From Lunularia cruciata (Eukaryota; Streptophyta; Marchantiopsida; Lunulariales; Lunulariaceae): a stretch of DNA of 64,000 nt. Shown here one piece after another: positions 24,299-35,735 of this stretch. Below the pieces are notes generated by a model. The model was not told the DNA's origin. It worked only from the letters and a program-made list of their open reading frames with translations, and did no database searches. Numbering within the stretch: position 1 is the first letter of the stretch; each line of letters opens with the position of its first letter. The stretch spans positions 8,685,001 through 8,749,000 of the forward strand of contig OX419758.1 of assembly GCA_948567375.1 (NCBI GenBank), in the 5' to 3' direction. A program made the translations under genes and the position numbers.

Positions 24299-24840
24299 AG
24301 TGCTTTCCATGATCCTGGAGAACTATTTGCGCTATTTGTTCTTGGTTCGGGACCCAAAAGAGGTGGAGGCAGTTCAAGAATCTACTCTTATCAACTCCTG
24401 TCATGATCTTCCACATAAAAAGAACCCTGCAGAAGAGTTCTTTTCCAAATTTTGTCTTTTTTTTTCTGTTTCTGAATACGAGTTCGCCTCAAAATTTTGC
24501 TCATGTTTACTTATTCATGCTTCGTATTAATATTTCCATCTCAAAGTCTGTTCACCAAGAAACTATACAACTCAGTCCTTTAGTGTGCTACATCTCCAAA
24601 TCCTTTTCAAGCATCGAATTAGCCGGTTGGATGGAGATCCCGTGAGAAAAACTTGTCGTACTCCCAAAACTGTTGCTATTCTGGAGCAGTTTAATTACTG
24701 ATTATCCACTCGTCATTGTCCACTCCAGCCCATACGTACCCTGTGGTTTAACTATGGAATTTGTTCCAACATGACATTTGTTTTTCATGATGTTGATCTC
24801 CGGAATTGGAAGCATTGTTTCATGGTCAAGCAAATAAGAA
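24299..24840. other. No gene recognised
   Basis: Overlapping short open frames (24300-24645) show no known motif. The interval lies between repeat S and the R3 segment. Confidence 0.4.
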
Positions 24841-25690
24841 ATAGTGGTTTCTTTTTAGAAGATCAATCCATGTTGTGAAAATTTACCCCGAAACCTATAG
24901 GTACAGAAAGCTCAAGTCTACTGATGTTGCTTTTGCACTTTCACTTCCATCTGAGCAGTGTAGCGGCTGCCTGTAATTCAGCCGGGAGTTTGAGATTGTG
25001 GAGCTGAAGCTGTCCAAAAAGACCGTTAAGAGCATGCAGAGTCTTCAAAACGGTTTAACTCGCGGAAGTGAGATGGGACCATGAAGATAGTGTGGAGGGC
25101 ATAGCGTGAGGCAGGTGGGTTTAGTAGCGGTCACCTCCCGCTCAAGGGATAGCGTGCTTGAATGCAATAAGGCAATAATCCTCTAGGAGCAGCTCTTACC
25201 AACCTATCTATTCCTTTGTTCTTCGTTGTATATTTGTCATGCAGATTGACGGAAGCTAGTCCACCTAAATGGTCTCCTTACTTTTTGACATGTAAGCTGG
25301 GGATGGAACTAAGGCCCAGAGATCCTAGAGTTGCTGCAAGATCTCAGTAGAATGGGACGCAAAATCTAGACTATCTTGCAATCTCTTAGTGTTGTAGCGT
25401 GCGCTATGAACCTACTCTTTAAGATCTCTAGATCTGAATCCTGTCTTGAGACTGCAGAGAAATCACACGTATGAAATTCTTCTTTTTTAGTTCATCATAA
25501 AGATATGGTCGACTTTATTCAGAGCTGTACATCCAAGGGTACTCGCAGAGCTGACAGTGTCGAATTCCCCTTTGCTTCGGCTGAAGATGTTGGAGAAATC
25601 TGATTTGATATCTCCCATTGTCATGGTTCAGGTCTAAAGTCTCGTCAAATCTAAATTCCAGATAGAAGTACCGGCGATAGGTCCAAGTAG
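24841..25690 (+). repeat. R segment, copy 3, immediately downstream of the terpene synthase
   Basis: Its first 120 bp match the end of R2 (AGAAGATCAATCCATGTTGTG, then CCATCTGAGCAGTGTAGC). The rest matches the 3' part of R1: AAGACCGTTAAGAGCATGC, GGAGGGCATAGCGTGAGGCA, CTCAAGGGATAGCGTGC, AAGATATGGTCGA, GCAGAGCTGACAG. It ends about 250 bp from the terpene synthase stop codon, so it covers the gene's 3' flank. Confidence 0.65.
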
Positions 25691-25942
25691 TATGATAACG
25701 AGCATAAGTGGTGATCGTACATCACGTTTTATTTGACGTCTATAAAACGCTCTTGAAAATTGACAGTTCAGCATGGGTACAAATTTGCAGATTAAATAAT
25801 ATTGGTGTATGAGCATATTCCTTTAACTCATCCACCGCAGTTAAGTCCATAACCAACGTTTTGTAGACAGACCGAGTGAGTTTGTTAACACTCCTGTCTT
25901 ACCCCCTATGTACTATGAAAGCACCAGAATTAAGCGTACACT

Positions 25943-27675
25943 CTACATAGAAGTTCCAGCGATGTTGTACCGAGGAGAAAGGAGGTGCCACTGATGTGTT
26001 CCAGATATCCAGTCTCTGCAAGTGCTCATGTAACGGTCGATTGCGGGGTGATATTCAGGAGAAGCCACAGCCTTAAGTGACTTACAACCAAGCTCCATTT
26101 CAGCGATCCTGTTCTGCAGAAGTTGGAGGGCTATGACGCCTGCTTCTGTGTATCAAGAACAGTCCCGTTCTTCGCACAACACGTTCACTAAGTTATGAAA
26201 ATCCCCTGCAAGTAAGACTTCCAGTACAAAGTCCGCATAAACCCATACATGAGTAGACTCATTCTCCTTTAAGTTGTTCATTACATCCCAGTCTACCAGG
26301 CCATGCATTGTCATCTGAAAATGATGATCACTCGAATTTCAACCGAACATAACCATCACCTGTATGAGTTATATTACCTTGGAAAATGACAAAATGTCAT
26401 TATGCCACGCAATAATGTCGGAGATTGCCAACAAGAGGCTCTGCATCTCTGGGCCGTGGAACAAACTGTTTGGAATGTGAGAGATTGGCGGCTCGCTTCT
26501 TGCTATGAGCATATCTGAACATATCTGTAAATGAGGAGACACAACTGACGTAAATAGCGCTTGCTTAAAACCCTGTAAATTTAACTTTATCTGAGCACTT
26601 TGTCATCTAAATGTATGAAATTAGATCTAATATTCACATCCAAGGGTTAAGCAGACTATTTAAACTAGACTGAGGAGAGTTACTTAGACTTACAACGTAT
26701 GGCAAGACACCACCTGACAGTCTACGGAGGACGATATAGTTAGCCGTAGACGTGATTTTGGTTCCTGCCTTGCGATTATTTGCCTCCAAAATGCATCCCA
26801 TGTAGCAATCTTGGATGACGAATGCTTCCCGTTGGACGAATTCAGCAGGCACGGCCTCGCTATATTCAAGCCGCAGATCACGGAATGCTGAAACTGGAAC
26901 ACGCAAAGTTTTAACTATTGAAGTATGTTATCATGAGTTCGTAACTAACGAATGAAAAGAACTGCATGTACGGGCCGTAACAAAGAACAATATCTCAATG
27001 TGATTGCAACTGATAAGCTCCATCAAACATGATATTGTATGGATTCAAGAAAAAACTATCGTAATCGGAGACATGAAGAATTCAACTTACGTGATTTGGT
27101 CTGGTTTTTAGCTTGGTAGAGGTCTTCGAGAAAGCCTTTCACTAGATTTCTTGATTCTTCATTCAGGCACTCATAAAGGGGCCTCAGATGTTCTAGGAGA
27201 CGTTCATCTTCGGGGTTGTTCCACAAGAGTACCAATGTAACGCCCAGAATTGTTGCACAAGATTTATCTGGACTGTCTTTGTATTCACTCTCGTCCATCT
27301 TCGTGTCGAAGGCAAATATATAACCCATGAATCTTGCAACCATTGAAATTCTGTTGCATCTGTGCCCACAAAAATGTAACTTACAAGCTCAGGGCTGTTG
27401 GCTCTCACGAAACCGTTCTACATATCTGGACCAAGCTGAGAATCGACGCCATGGGAAACCAAAAATTTGTGAGCTTCATCTGTGTACAGTGCACTTAAGG
27501 GGTGACGCGCATGCTTTGTATAAACATGCTGGAAATCAGGAAGTTTGTACACCCTTTCAAACTTTCGGTTATTCACGGCATCGCCTTGAGAGCCTTTGTC
27601 TCCAATTTCGTGACCGTTCTCGCAGGCAACCAAATACGAGCTATTTTTGGACATGTGTTCTAACCCAGTGGCCAT
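25943..27675 (-). CDS. Microbial-type class I terpene synthase (MTPSL), five exons, one in-frame stop
   Basis: The family ionises prenyl diphosphates and cyclises them to mono- or sesquiterpenes. Proposed exons on the minus strand are 27675-27422, 27359-27091, 26893-26694, 26524-26378 and 26266-25943, with GT..AG junctions that keep phase and give about 397 residues, close to the usual length of microbial-type synthases. Landmarks: KLPDFQHVY near the N-terminus; FAFDTKMDE at residues 101-108, where DDxxD is expected; YIVLRR at 227-232 (pyrophosphate sensor region); NDILSFSKE at 283-291 (NSE motif); GDFHNLVNVL; and WISGTHQWHLLSPRY at 376-390 with the RY pair. A TGA at 26155-26153 (residue 328) would remove the last helices. 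NSE-to-RY spacing is about 25 residues longer than usual, so the start of exon 5 is uncertain; 26314 is another in-phase acceptor. Family assignment is secure; present activity is doubtful. Confidence 0.85.
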
Positions 27676-27771
27676 GATAAGATGCTAGTCGGTTGTACCA
27701 GGTTATATCTAAGGGAAAAGCGCCGAAGCGTCAAATTAGCCTGGACTGACCACCAAAGATATCACCGTTGC

Positions 27772-27778
27772 ATTTATA
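27772..27778 (-). promoter_or_regulatory. TATA box of the terpene synthase gene
   Basis: TATAAAT on the minus strand lies 97 bp upstream of the proposed ATG. This would place transcription start near 27745 and give a 5' leader of roughly 70 nt. Prediction is from sequence and distance only. Confidence 0.45.
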
Positions 27779-27896
27779 GTCAGTGTCAGCTTCTTCTGTT
27801 GTCCAGTGCTCGTAGCGTGAACTCTCTCCAAAAATTATTTTATAATCGTCAAAAAGAGATTCTATTGTTACCCCTGAAGACTGATTATCAGCGAGT

Positions 27897-28000
27897 TATA
27901 AAACATTATTAGGGATGTGTTAGCCAGTAGGGTAGTTAGCCATCCGTATATAAAACATCATTAGGGATGTGTTAGCCAGTAGGGTAGTTAGCACTCCGTA
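27897..28000. repeat. 52-bp tandem duplication upstream of the terpene synthase
   Basis: Two adjacent copies with period 52 share TATAAAACAT, AGGGATGTGTTAGCCAGTAG and GGTAGTTAGC. They begin at 27897 and 27949 and differ at one or two positions. They lie 220-325 bp upstream of the ATG, in the likely promoter. Confidence 0.9.
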
Positions 28001-28679
28001 GGTTCCCAAAAAACAAAAAGTCAAACAAGTCGCAGAAAGCAAGTTCCTTGTTGATTGGCATGGCCGGGACTAATCACACGTGTGGACAATAACTGGAACA
28101 TTATTTTATTGTTACTGAACCCAAACATTACCTGGCAATTAAGTCATATCGTTAATGTTTAAATCAAACGGTTAATGTGGCGGTTACCGGTTACGTTCAA
28201 ATTGAGGAATACTATATAAAAGAAATATTATTCAACGATAATCAATTCAAATTTCCATACAACAACTTACTATTTGTCATATCATGTTATTGTCACGTCA
28301 CGCATCATACCAAATTGCATCATACCAAATTTTAGAATATTTGACAGGAGGATTATGGGAGTCTTTTGGTAATATTATTAAACCAGAGATTTTTGAATGT
28401 GTGATAGTAGATTTGGCATGTAGACAGACGGTTCTGTCGATCTCATGTGATAGTGTTGGTTTGCTTTCTATGGAGGAGACGACACGACACGTATAGCATT
28501 TTTGGGTAATTGTGCTCTCTTGGCACCCCTATGTTCTTCTTATTTTGTGGTTGTTGATAGCTCGGTTTTGGAGACTTATGTAACTAAGGTGGAATGAGTA
28601 TTCTTTTCTTTCCAGACGGTATTACGGCAGACAAGAGATAATCCATCTCCACGAGCACAAGAGGATTTTCCACTCTCTG
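28001..28679. other. Intergenic DNA with a 15-bp direct repeat
   Basis: The 15-mer GCATCATACCAAATT is present twice in tandem at 28302-28331. A TATAAAAG word lies at 28208. Open frames are short and no domain is recognised, although the 3' part may belong to the non-LTR element that is readable from about 28680. Confidence 0.5.
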
Positions 28680-29611
28680 CTTCACTATCGTCAAATTGGA
28701 CTAGAGGTTTATAGTCTTCCTTGACGGAGCGACAGTGTGACCATACGCTACATTCTCTCTTAGTCGACTCGTCCATTCCTCAGGCTACTAGAGCGTGTCT
28801 ACGCTCTTGCTCCGACAAGGGTGCAGGCTCTTGGATCCTAGCTTGACCGTGCATTAGGGTTTTCCGACTCGCACCAACTACTTTCTCTGCAGCAATGAGG
28901 GTTTACCTAGGTTTGATCCACCCATCTGCATCTTCATTACTCACTTGTAAGTGTAGCTCTACACTAGATGCAACAGCGGTCCACATGACACAATGTCCTT
29001 TTGGAAGACATAGGATAGCTACCCATGATGCCACTAGAGACATAGTGTTTGCTATGGCACGAGAGAGTGAATACTTGGCTTGGAGGGAGTGTTCGCATGC
29101 CTTGCAAATGACATGTGTCAGGGCAGACTTATACTTGGTCCGAGATGATCAGGTGATAGTAGCAGATGTCGTGGTTACGGACCTTATGCGGGACACAGTC
29201 ACGGAGGGAGTGATTACCCATCCCCCTGGATGGGCGGCGAGTGCAACAGCAGGTCGCAAGGTCTCCAAGTATAGGAGCATGCAGTGAGGTCACCTTTTTG
29301 TTCCTCTAGCCTTGGAGTTATATGGAGCGATGGACATGGCATTTGACACATTTGTCACAGAGTGCACGAGAGCTTATCATGTTAGGCGTCAGGGGGTACC
29401 ACTCTCACTCTCATACTTTGTAGCATATTGTAGACAGTGTGTGTCCATTGCTCTATAGAGGGCAGTGGCTGGTGCAATCTATAGGAGAGAAATCACATTA
29501 GGTGATGTTTCTTCGGATGCTCCAGTTGTGTGTAGACCATATGACTTGCATAGCTCAGATATCTTAGGCGCGGTAGGGCAAATTTCTCATATAGACTCTA
29601 TTGGGGCTTAG
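28680..29611 (+). mobile_element. Non-LTR retrotransposon, C-terminal fragment with CCHC and endonuclease-like pattern
   Basis: One plus-strand frame can be followed from about 28680 to 29611, with four in-frame stops (28712 TAG, 28844 TGA, 29285 TGA, 29456 TAG). It reads WILA, MRVYLGLIHPS, then a CCHC-like motif TCKCSSTLDATAVHMTQC, then FGRHRIATHDATRD, RADLYLVRDDQVIVADVVV, and a C-terminal helical part VPLALELYGAMDMAF and VAYCRQCVSIAL. This order (CCHC, then a His/Asp motif, then R/KxD followed about ten residues later by D) resembles the tail of retrotransposons carrying a restriction-like endonuclease, such as R2-type. The RT itself is not visible. The exact clade is uncertain. Confidence 0.6.
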
Positions 29612-30079
29612 CCCCATGTTACTTTTTTTTTCTCTCCCTTGTATGGCTTGATGGGGTCTTCTCGTCCTTCATTTTTCCTATGCGGTCACCTTATTTGAAT
29701 ATCATGTTACTTCTCTCACTAATAAAAGACCAAAAATATGTATTGTATAGTTATCGACAAAAATAACGTTCTTCACTTACAACACCATAGCACGACTTCT
29801 ATATGGTTACACTTGCTAAATTGAATACTAAATTGAATGCCCCTCACAACCCACTACCAGCTTACAAGATAACAAGAATATCAAAACCTACAGCAAAAGG
29901 TTTTATTGGTTGGGTTTTACAAACGCTCAAACTAGTAGGGATAGGTTAATTTACAACCTCTAATCTATAGGCTCCACAACTAGGCACAACTTGTGTTCCC
30001 AAAGAGAGAAAGGCAAAGTATGGCATTGCTCCATTGCTCAAAACCCCTCTACAAGTTGTTGAAGCTCTATTGTTGTATA
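29612..30079. other. No gene recognised
   Basis: The sequence is AT-rich from the end of the non-LTR fragment to about 29945. Beyond that, a minus-strand open frame (29946-30134) overlaps the start of the coiled-coil relic described next. It shows no domain I recognise. Confidence 0.4.
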
Positions 30080-30780
30080 AAAACATCAACCCAAAGAACC
30101 TTGGCTTTATTTCTACTTTGAGCAAGCATTGCATTCAATTGCAAGACTTCTTCACTCAACATCTTCATCATTTGAAGCTCATTTTTCACCTTAGGATGCA
30201 CCTCCTCTAATTCTTGCATCCACTCCTACAAATATACCAATAGAGTGAAGATGATGTTCAAAAGGTAATTAATGCCTTTGAATGTGTCATCATCATGTCC
30301 TCTTTCATCTTCAAAGATTGATCTCATGCCACAACTTAAAGTCAAGATCTTGGTACCTTTAGGCTTATCCGTTTTGAGCTCTCTTCCTCTTCCATGGTCT
30401 CACTTGATCCGGCATAAATAGTCTTGGCGACCATCTTGGGCTTGTCTTCCTTCTCTTATGGAAGGTCATCTTCAAGCAAGTCCATGCATGAGGCATCTCT
30501 ACCCTCCATGTGTTCAATCTCCTTGTAAAATTCCTGATCTGATCTGACCACTTCCTCTGTTGGCTATTGGACTTGGGGCTCTCCCTTGCTTTCACTACTA
30601 AACTCTTTACTCTTAAGTGTCCACTCCTCATCAGAGTCCTCACCATTGGACTTTGCTTATTATTTTTCCTTGGGCCCTAACAATAGGTTGACCACTACTA
30701 TAGCCCAACTCGGGTTCACTCACCAAGTAGTTATCGTCTTTGATGGTGAAATAATATCCTTGGGTCAGATTCTCTTCTTT
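30080..30780 (-). pseudogene. Acidic and coiled-coil gag-like relic
   Basis: The minus strand reads an acidic stretch (SNGEDSDEEWTLKSKEFSS and FYKEIEHMEGRDASCMDLL). Further on it reads a coiled-coil stretch (EWMQELEEVHPKVKNEL, MMKMLSEEVLQLNAM). It is interrupted by several stops and frame changes. Composition and layout resemble the other coiled-coil relics at 9960-10700 and 44760-46990. Probably the gag-side region of a gypsy-like element on the minus strand. Confidence 0.4.
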
Positions 30781-32435
30781 GGTTGAGGTACTATGACTAA
30801 CAATGTCTTCTCTTGTCCCACTCTGGCAGAATATTGGTCACTCCCCCTGTTCTTCACTATGTATCACTTCCCCTCCTCATCTGCATCTTGGATGCAAGTC
30901 CAAATGGAAAGGCAACACAATCTACCTTCTCTCCTCAAGGTTGAGTAAATTCAATCCCAGATAGTAGCAGGCTGCAAAAGGTATGAAGTAATGGAACTGA
31001 AAATCCATCTTCCATTTCCCTATCATTTGCCTTGTCCTAACATAGAAACACATCACCCAATTTACACTACCTCCTGCAAACATGAGATAAAAGAACACTG
31101 CCTATTGCTTTGTTACATAAGTAGTGCACTCCAGCTTCATCATAGCCATCACTCCCCAATGCTACTTTGCCTCATGGGGTCTCTATAAGTGCCTATGTCA
31201 TATCTATTTTTCTTTCAAGGTTCATTGATGGTCACCTTCAATTCCTCTTTTTCTTTTGTAGCTTCCATTCAAAGGTGATTTCTGTAGTCTCTCCTACATC
31301 TCAGCCTATAACTAACCTCCAATCTGATTTAGTCCTTTGGGTCGGGTTTACTCTCTTCCTTCCTTGCTTGGACCTTCCTCATAATTACTAGCCACAATTT
31401 CTATCATGAATCTTGGAAAACTAAGATTCTAGTTCCATACCAAGAAAATGATTCAAAGTCAACTCAAGACCTCATATTAAACCACCATGTCAACACATCT
31501 AATGGTAGGATTTAAAACCAACATGGTCAAAACCTTCTTCCTCCCTTGAACAACATTGTGTTTCTCTCTTCTTCATTTAGCTTTGCACCACCAGAAATCC
31601 GCAACTTGGCTTGTGATTGTAATAGTTAGGACAACTATTCAAAGACCCAAGATAATATTTCAGCATTGCAAAATCCTCTTGACAAAATCTTGATTTTTTA
31701 CTCCTTTAAATCATAGTCATTCTTTAGTCAAACCTTAGTCAAAAATCACATCTAATGCATGGATGACCCATGTCTCTTTTGAATATATTCTCATAGGAAG
31801 TAATTTTTCATGCCAAGTGTACCTCCTTGGTTCTTATGGTCCGAGTCAAGGTCATTAAAGATCCCTGGATCAAGTTTCTTTATCCCGATGTGAAGTGTCT
31901 TTTACTTTGGGTCTTCCATCCTCCCAATTCTGATCCCAGTCTTTCTCTCATTTGATATGAAGTTGACTTCCTTGGGTTGGATCTCCTACTTTGGATCCAA
32001 ACACACCAATTCTCTTCATCTAGCCTCCTTTTCTACTCAAAGATACACTTTCTATCCTAAAAAGTATTAAAAAAAATGTGGGTACAACAACAAGTTATGA
32101 TTTACTACTTGGGAGGCCATGGTTGAGAGCAGCTTGAGCAACTGATCAGTAGCACAAAGGATAATTGAGAATTGGGCCATCAAACCATCAGTTTATAGTT
32201 TCTATAACCAACACCAACCACCTTTCATATTTGGATACACCATATTTTGATTATTGAGAATCAGATTCAAAGGGAGGAGCCTCAAGTATGGACACAAGTA
32301 TGGAAGAAGACCTTGTTGGAGAAGGATGACTTTGAATCTGATTTAGATTGCATCTCTTGTGTACTATGAAATTTTTTCCTTAGCCAAAGGTATTGAAAGA
32401 CCCAAATAAATCACCATTGACACTAGAGTAGATAG
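30781..32435. other. No gene recognised
   Basis: This stretch is pyrimidine-rich on the plus strand, with short open frames only. The minus strand may continue the gag-like relic at 30080-30780. From about 32240 the plus strand begins to show decayed gypsy leader sequence. Confidence 0.35.
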
Positions 32436-32439
32436 AGAA

Positions 32440-35165
32440 GAGACTTTGTACTCTCAAGTATGGTCCAAATGTTACCAAGGAGGAGAAGGTAAGATTTGAG
32501 ATTTTCCACAAGTTTATCCATGTGTTTGCTTTTAGTTATAAGGATCTCAAGGAAGTCAACTTGGAGGAGCACCGGATAGAGATGGAGTCACATGTAAGAC
32601 CAATTTGCCAAAAGCAATGTCACATTATAGTTCACTTATAGCTTTGGTTGTGAAGGAGGAGATTGATAATCTTAAGGAAGTTGAGTTTATCTTTGAGATG
32701 GAGAATTCAAAATGGATGTCTCTAATTGTGATTGTGAAGAGAAAGAATGGTAAGCTTTGGGTATGTGTTGATTACAAGAAGCTCAATACTATTCATAAGA
32801 AAGAATACTACTCCTTGCCATTCATTGACGAGATCTTGAGGAGATTGCGAGTCATGAGAGGTGAAATTTTGGAGATAGTTATAATGACTACAACAAAATC
32901 AAGATTGTTTTAGAGCATCAATAACTCACTTCATTCACCACACCTTGGGCAACTTATGCTTTCAAGGTCATGCCTTTTGGGCTTTGTAATGCTCCAACCA
33001 CATTTCAATGGTTCATGATCATTGATGACATTTGTGTCTATGGGAGCAAGGAAGAGCACTTGATCAAAGTTTCGCAATGCTTAGATGAAGCATATACATC
33101 ACTCAACCTAGAGAATTTCATCTTTGGTTGTGAAGAAGTTTTACTTTTGGAGCATATAATTTCTAAGGATAGAATAATAGTGGATCCTAAAAAAGGTGAG
33201 AAAAGTCTTAGAGCTTCCATTCCCTTCAAGCTTGAAAATTTTATGTCAATTCTTGGGGATGATTGGATACTATACGAGATTAATCTTCTCATTTCACAAC
33301 AAAGCATATGCGTTGACCATTTACATGAAAAATGATGTAGCATATATAGTGATTTTGGAGGACAAGGAAGCTCTTAAAGCTTTTGAGGAGCTCAAGCAGT
33401 CCCTTGTTATGGCTTCAATTCTTGCTAAAATTAAGTGGAATAAGCCTTTCATCCTTTGCATTGATGCTTCTAATGTATCTGTAGGATTCACTCTTGGTCA
33501 ATTAGACCAAGATGGGCATGCTAATCCAATAGCTTATGCTAGTAGACAGATGGTCGCAATAGAGAAGAACTATTCAATCATAGAAAAGCAAGTGTTGGCA
33601 ATGATTTGTGGTCTCAAGAAGTTTTGACACCTACTTTATTGGAGTGAAGGCTACCATTGTCATGGATCAGAAAGCTTTGAAATTCATCTTCAACAAGCCT
33701 AATGTGGAAGGAAGGTTAGTAATCTGGATGATACTCTTGTTTGAGTATGATTATGCCATTGAAGATAGGCTAAGAACAAAATATGAAAATGTTGATTTGT
33801 TACCTAGGGCATATGATCATGATGAGATGAGCAAGTGGATGATTCCTTCCTACATGAGGAGCTCATGATAATCTCAATCACTTAAGAGGTTCCAATGGAG
33901 TACAAGGAGATTGTGGACTTTGTTACAAGAAGTAACTATCCTAATGAGATGCATGCTAGGGAGAGGAAGGCCCTTGCAGCAAGATCAAGACCGTATACAA
34001 TGTTGAAAAACATTCTTTCCTATCAAGGAGCAGATGGTCTACTTAGTTTATCCTACTCATGAAGGAGTTTCATGATGTTTTGGTATGTGGAGGTCATTAT
34101 GCAAGAAGGTGATTGCTTTTAAGGTTCTAGATCCATGCTACCATTGGAGGGGAATTTTCAAGCATTGTCTTGATTATTGAAAAATTTGTAATAGTTGTCA
34201 AGCTTATGCTAGGAAGTCTACCTCTACTCCACCTCTTATATCAATTCCATTACTAAGGCCTTTTGAGAAGTGGAGAACTGATTTTGTAGGTACTCTCAAT
34301 AGAACCCCAAGGAGCAATTGGTACATTATGGTAGTTATTGATTACCTTACCAAGTGCATTGAGGAGAGACCATTGAGAGAAAACAATGAAGATGAAGTTG
34401 GTAGATTTCTTTATGAACACATCATCATTAGGTTTGGCTGCACTTTGGAGTTTGTTTTTGATAGCAAAGGAGAGTTTACAAGAAGTATCACTGCAACCAT
34501 GATATGATATGTCTCTATCACACATAGAGTGACTAACTCCTACAAGCCAAACTCCAATGGCTTGGTAGAGAGAATCTATCAAACCTTGTGCATGATGTTG
34601 GCCAAAGATGTAGAAAGGGATGGAGCAAAACATCATTTAGACAAGATGATTCATGCGGATTTGTGAGAGTAAAAGACAACCATGAAGACATCCACTAGAT
34701 ATTGTCCATTTCATTTGGTATATGTTATTGAGTTTACTTTACCTATTCATTTTGATCTTCTTAGTTTCAAAGCATTCATTGGAAATTTAAGAAGGCACAA
34801 GGAGATGATGCATAGAAGTCAAGGAAGGAGTAAATCATGGAGTTGGAAGAGGTAAGAGCAATTCTATGGTTTGAGTGGAGCAAGCCCAAATGAAACAAAG
34901 GAGAGCTATAACAAGAGGCAAGGTGAGAAGAAGGTGGAACCCTTCATGGAAGGTGATTGGGTAATGTTATTTGATTCTATTTGATTCAAGAGGGTGCAAA
35001 AAAGGTTCTTGCCTAAGTACTTTGGACCTTTCATAATAGAGAAGATGTGGAGCAATTACACTTATGATCTCAAGGAGTTGGGAGGATGACATTTTGATAG
35101 GATTAACCATGATTTGTTGAAGTTTTATTATAGAAGGTAAAGAGACCTTCCCTTTGAGAATGAAA
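32440..35165 (+). mobile_element. Gypsy element 1: decayed pol (RT, RNase H, integrase)
   Basis: RT begins at about 32460 with FEIFHKFIHVFAFSYKDL and continues in 32605-32913 with MSLIVIVKRKNGKLWVCVDY and YYSLPFIDEILRRL. MPFGLCNAPTTFQW follows at about 32970. The catalytic YVDD block is reduced to IDDICVYGSKEEHL, because sequence between FQW and IDD is missing. RNase H is at about 33430-33800 (FILCIDASNVSVG, ANPIAYASRQM, VMDQKALKFIF). The integrase zinc module (NCQAYARKS) lies at about 34190. The core has TDFVG (34272), VFDSKGEF (about 34455) and NSNGLVERIYQTL (about 34555), so the DDE residues are readable. Many stops and frameshifts are present. Confidence 0.88.
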
Positions 35166-35735
35166 TGAAATCTTAGTCTGACTGTAAATGTAATATTTGT
35201 TAATACATGTATGCTTTGTAAGAATATTGTAATACAAATAGTTGGACATATTATCTCAAGGTGAAAATTGGTTTGGTAATATCTAGAAAGATGTGATGCA
35301 AAATGGGCTAGGTAGATCAAATAGATCTGTCACCAAAAGATTATTTCTACTAAGAGTGCAAAAGCTAAAGATAATTTGAAAACTTTAGAGCTAATTTTGG
35401 AGGCCTAAATGAATGAATTAGGCCTTGAAAATAGAAACATTCCATCCACTTTGGGAAAAAATGCTTACCTTAACCCCTATGATTTGTTTCATCGAGAACT
35501 TTCCAATGTACCTCACCCATACAATTCTAAGCTCCATACAAGAAGATTCTCTAAATATTCTCTTTAGTCAAATCTATTTGACCAACTAAAGAGGACAAGG
35601 ACTAACATGTCACCCATCCAAGCAACTAATCCAAGGATGGAGCTTGCTGACAAGTCACCAATTCATGTGTCTGATCCAAGGGTAGAGCTTCCTTTGAGTG
35701 GATCCCCTTTTGCTATATAATAAAGAGAAGATTCT
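35166..35735 (+). repeat. LTR family B, main part of copy 1
   Basis: Similar to the reverse complement of 61215-61740 from the GGACATATTATCTCAAGGTGA word (about 35255) onward, and at its end to 42500-42560. It carries a TATA box (GCTATATAATAAAGAGAAG at about 35711). The copy is interrupted at about 35735 and resumes at about 37575. Confidence 0.65.

Noticed and set aside
27193..27408. Minus-strand frame overlapping exon 2 of the terpene synthase
   Set aside because: It is an alternate frame that does not keep phase with the flanking exons. The spliced frame carries the family motifs.
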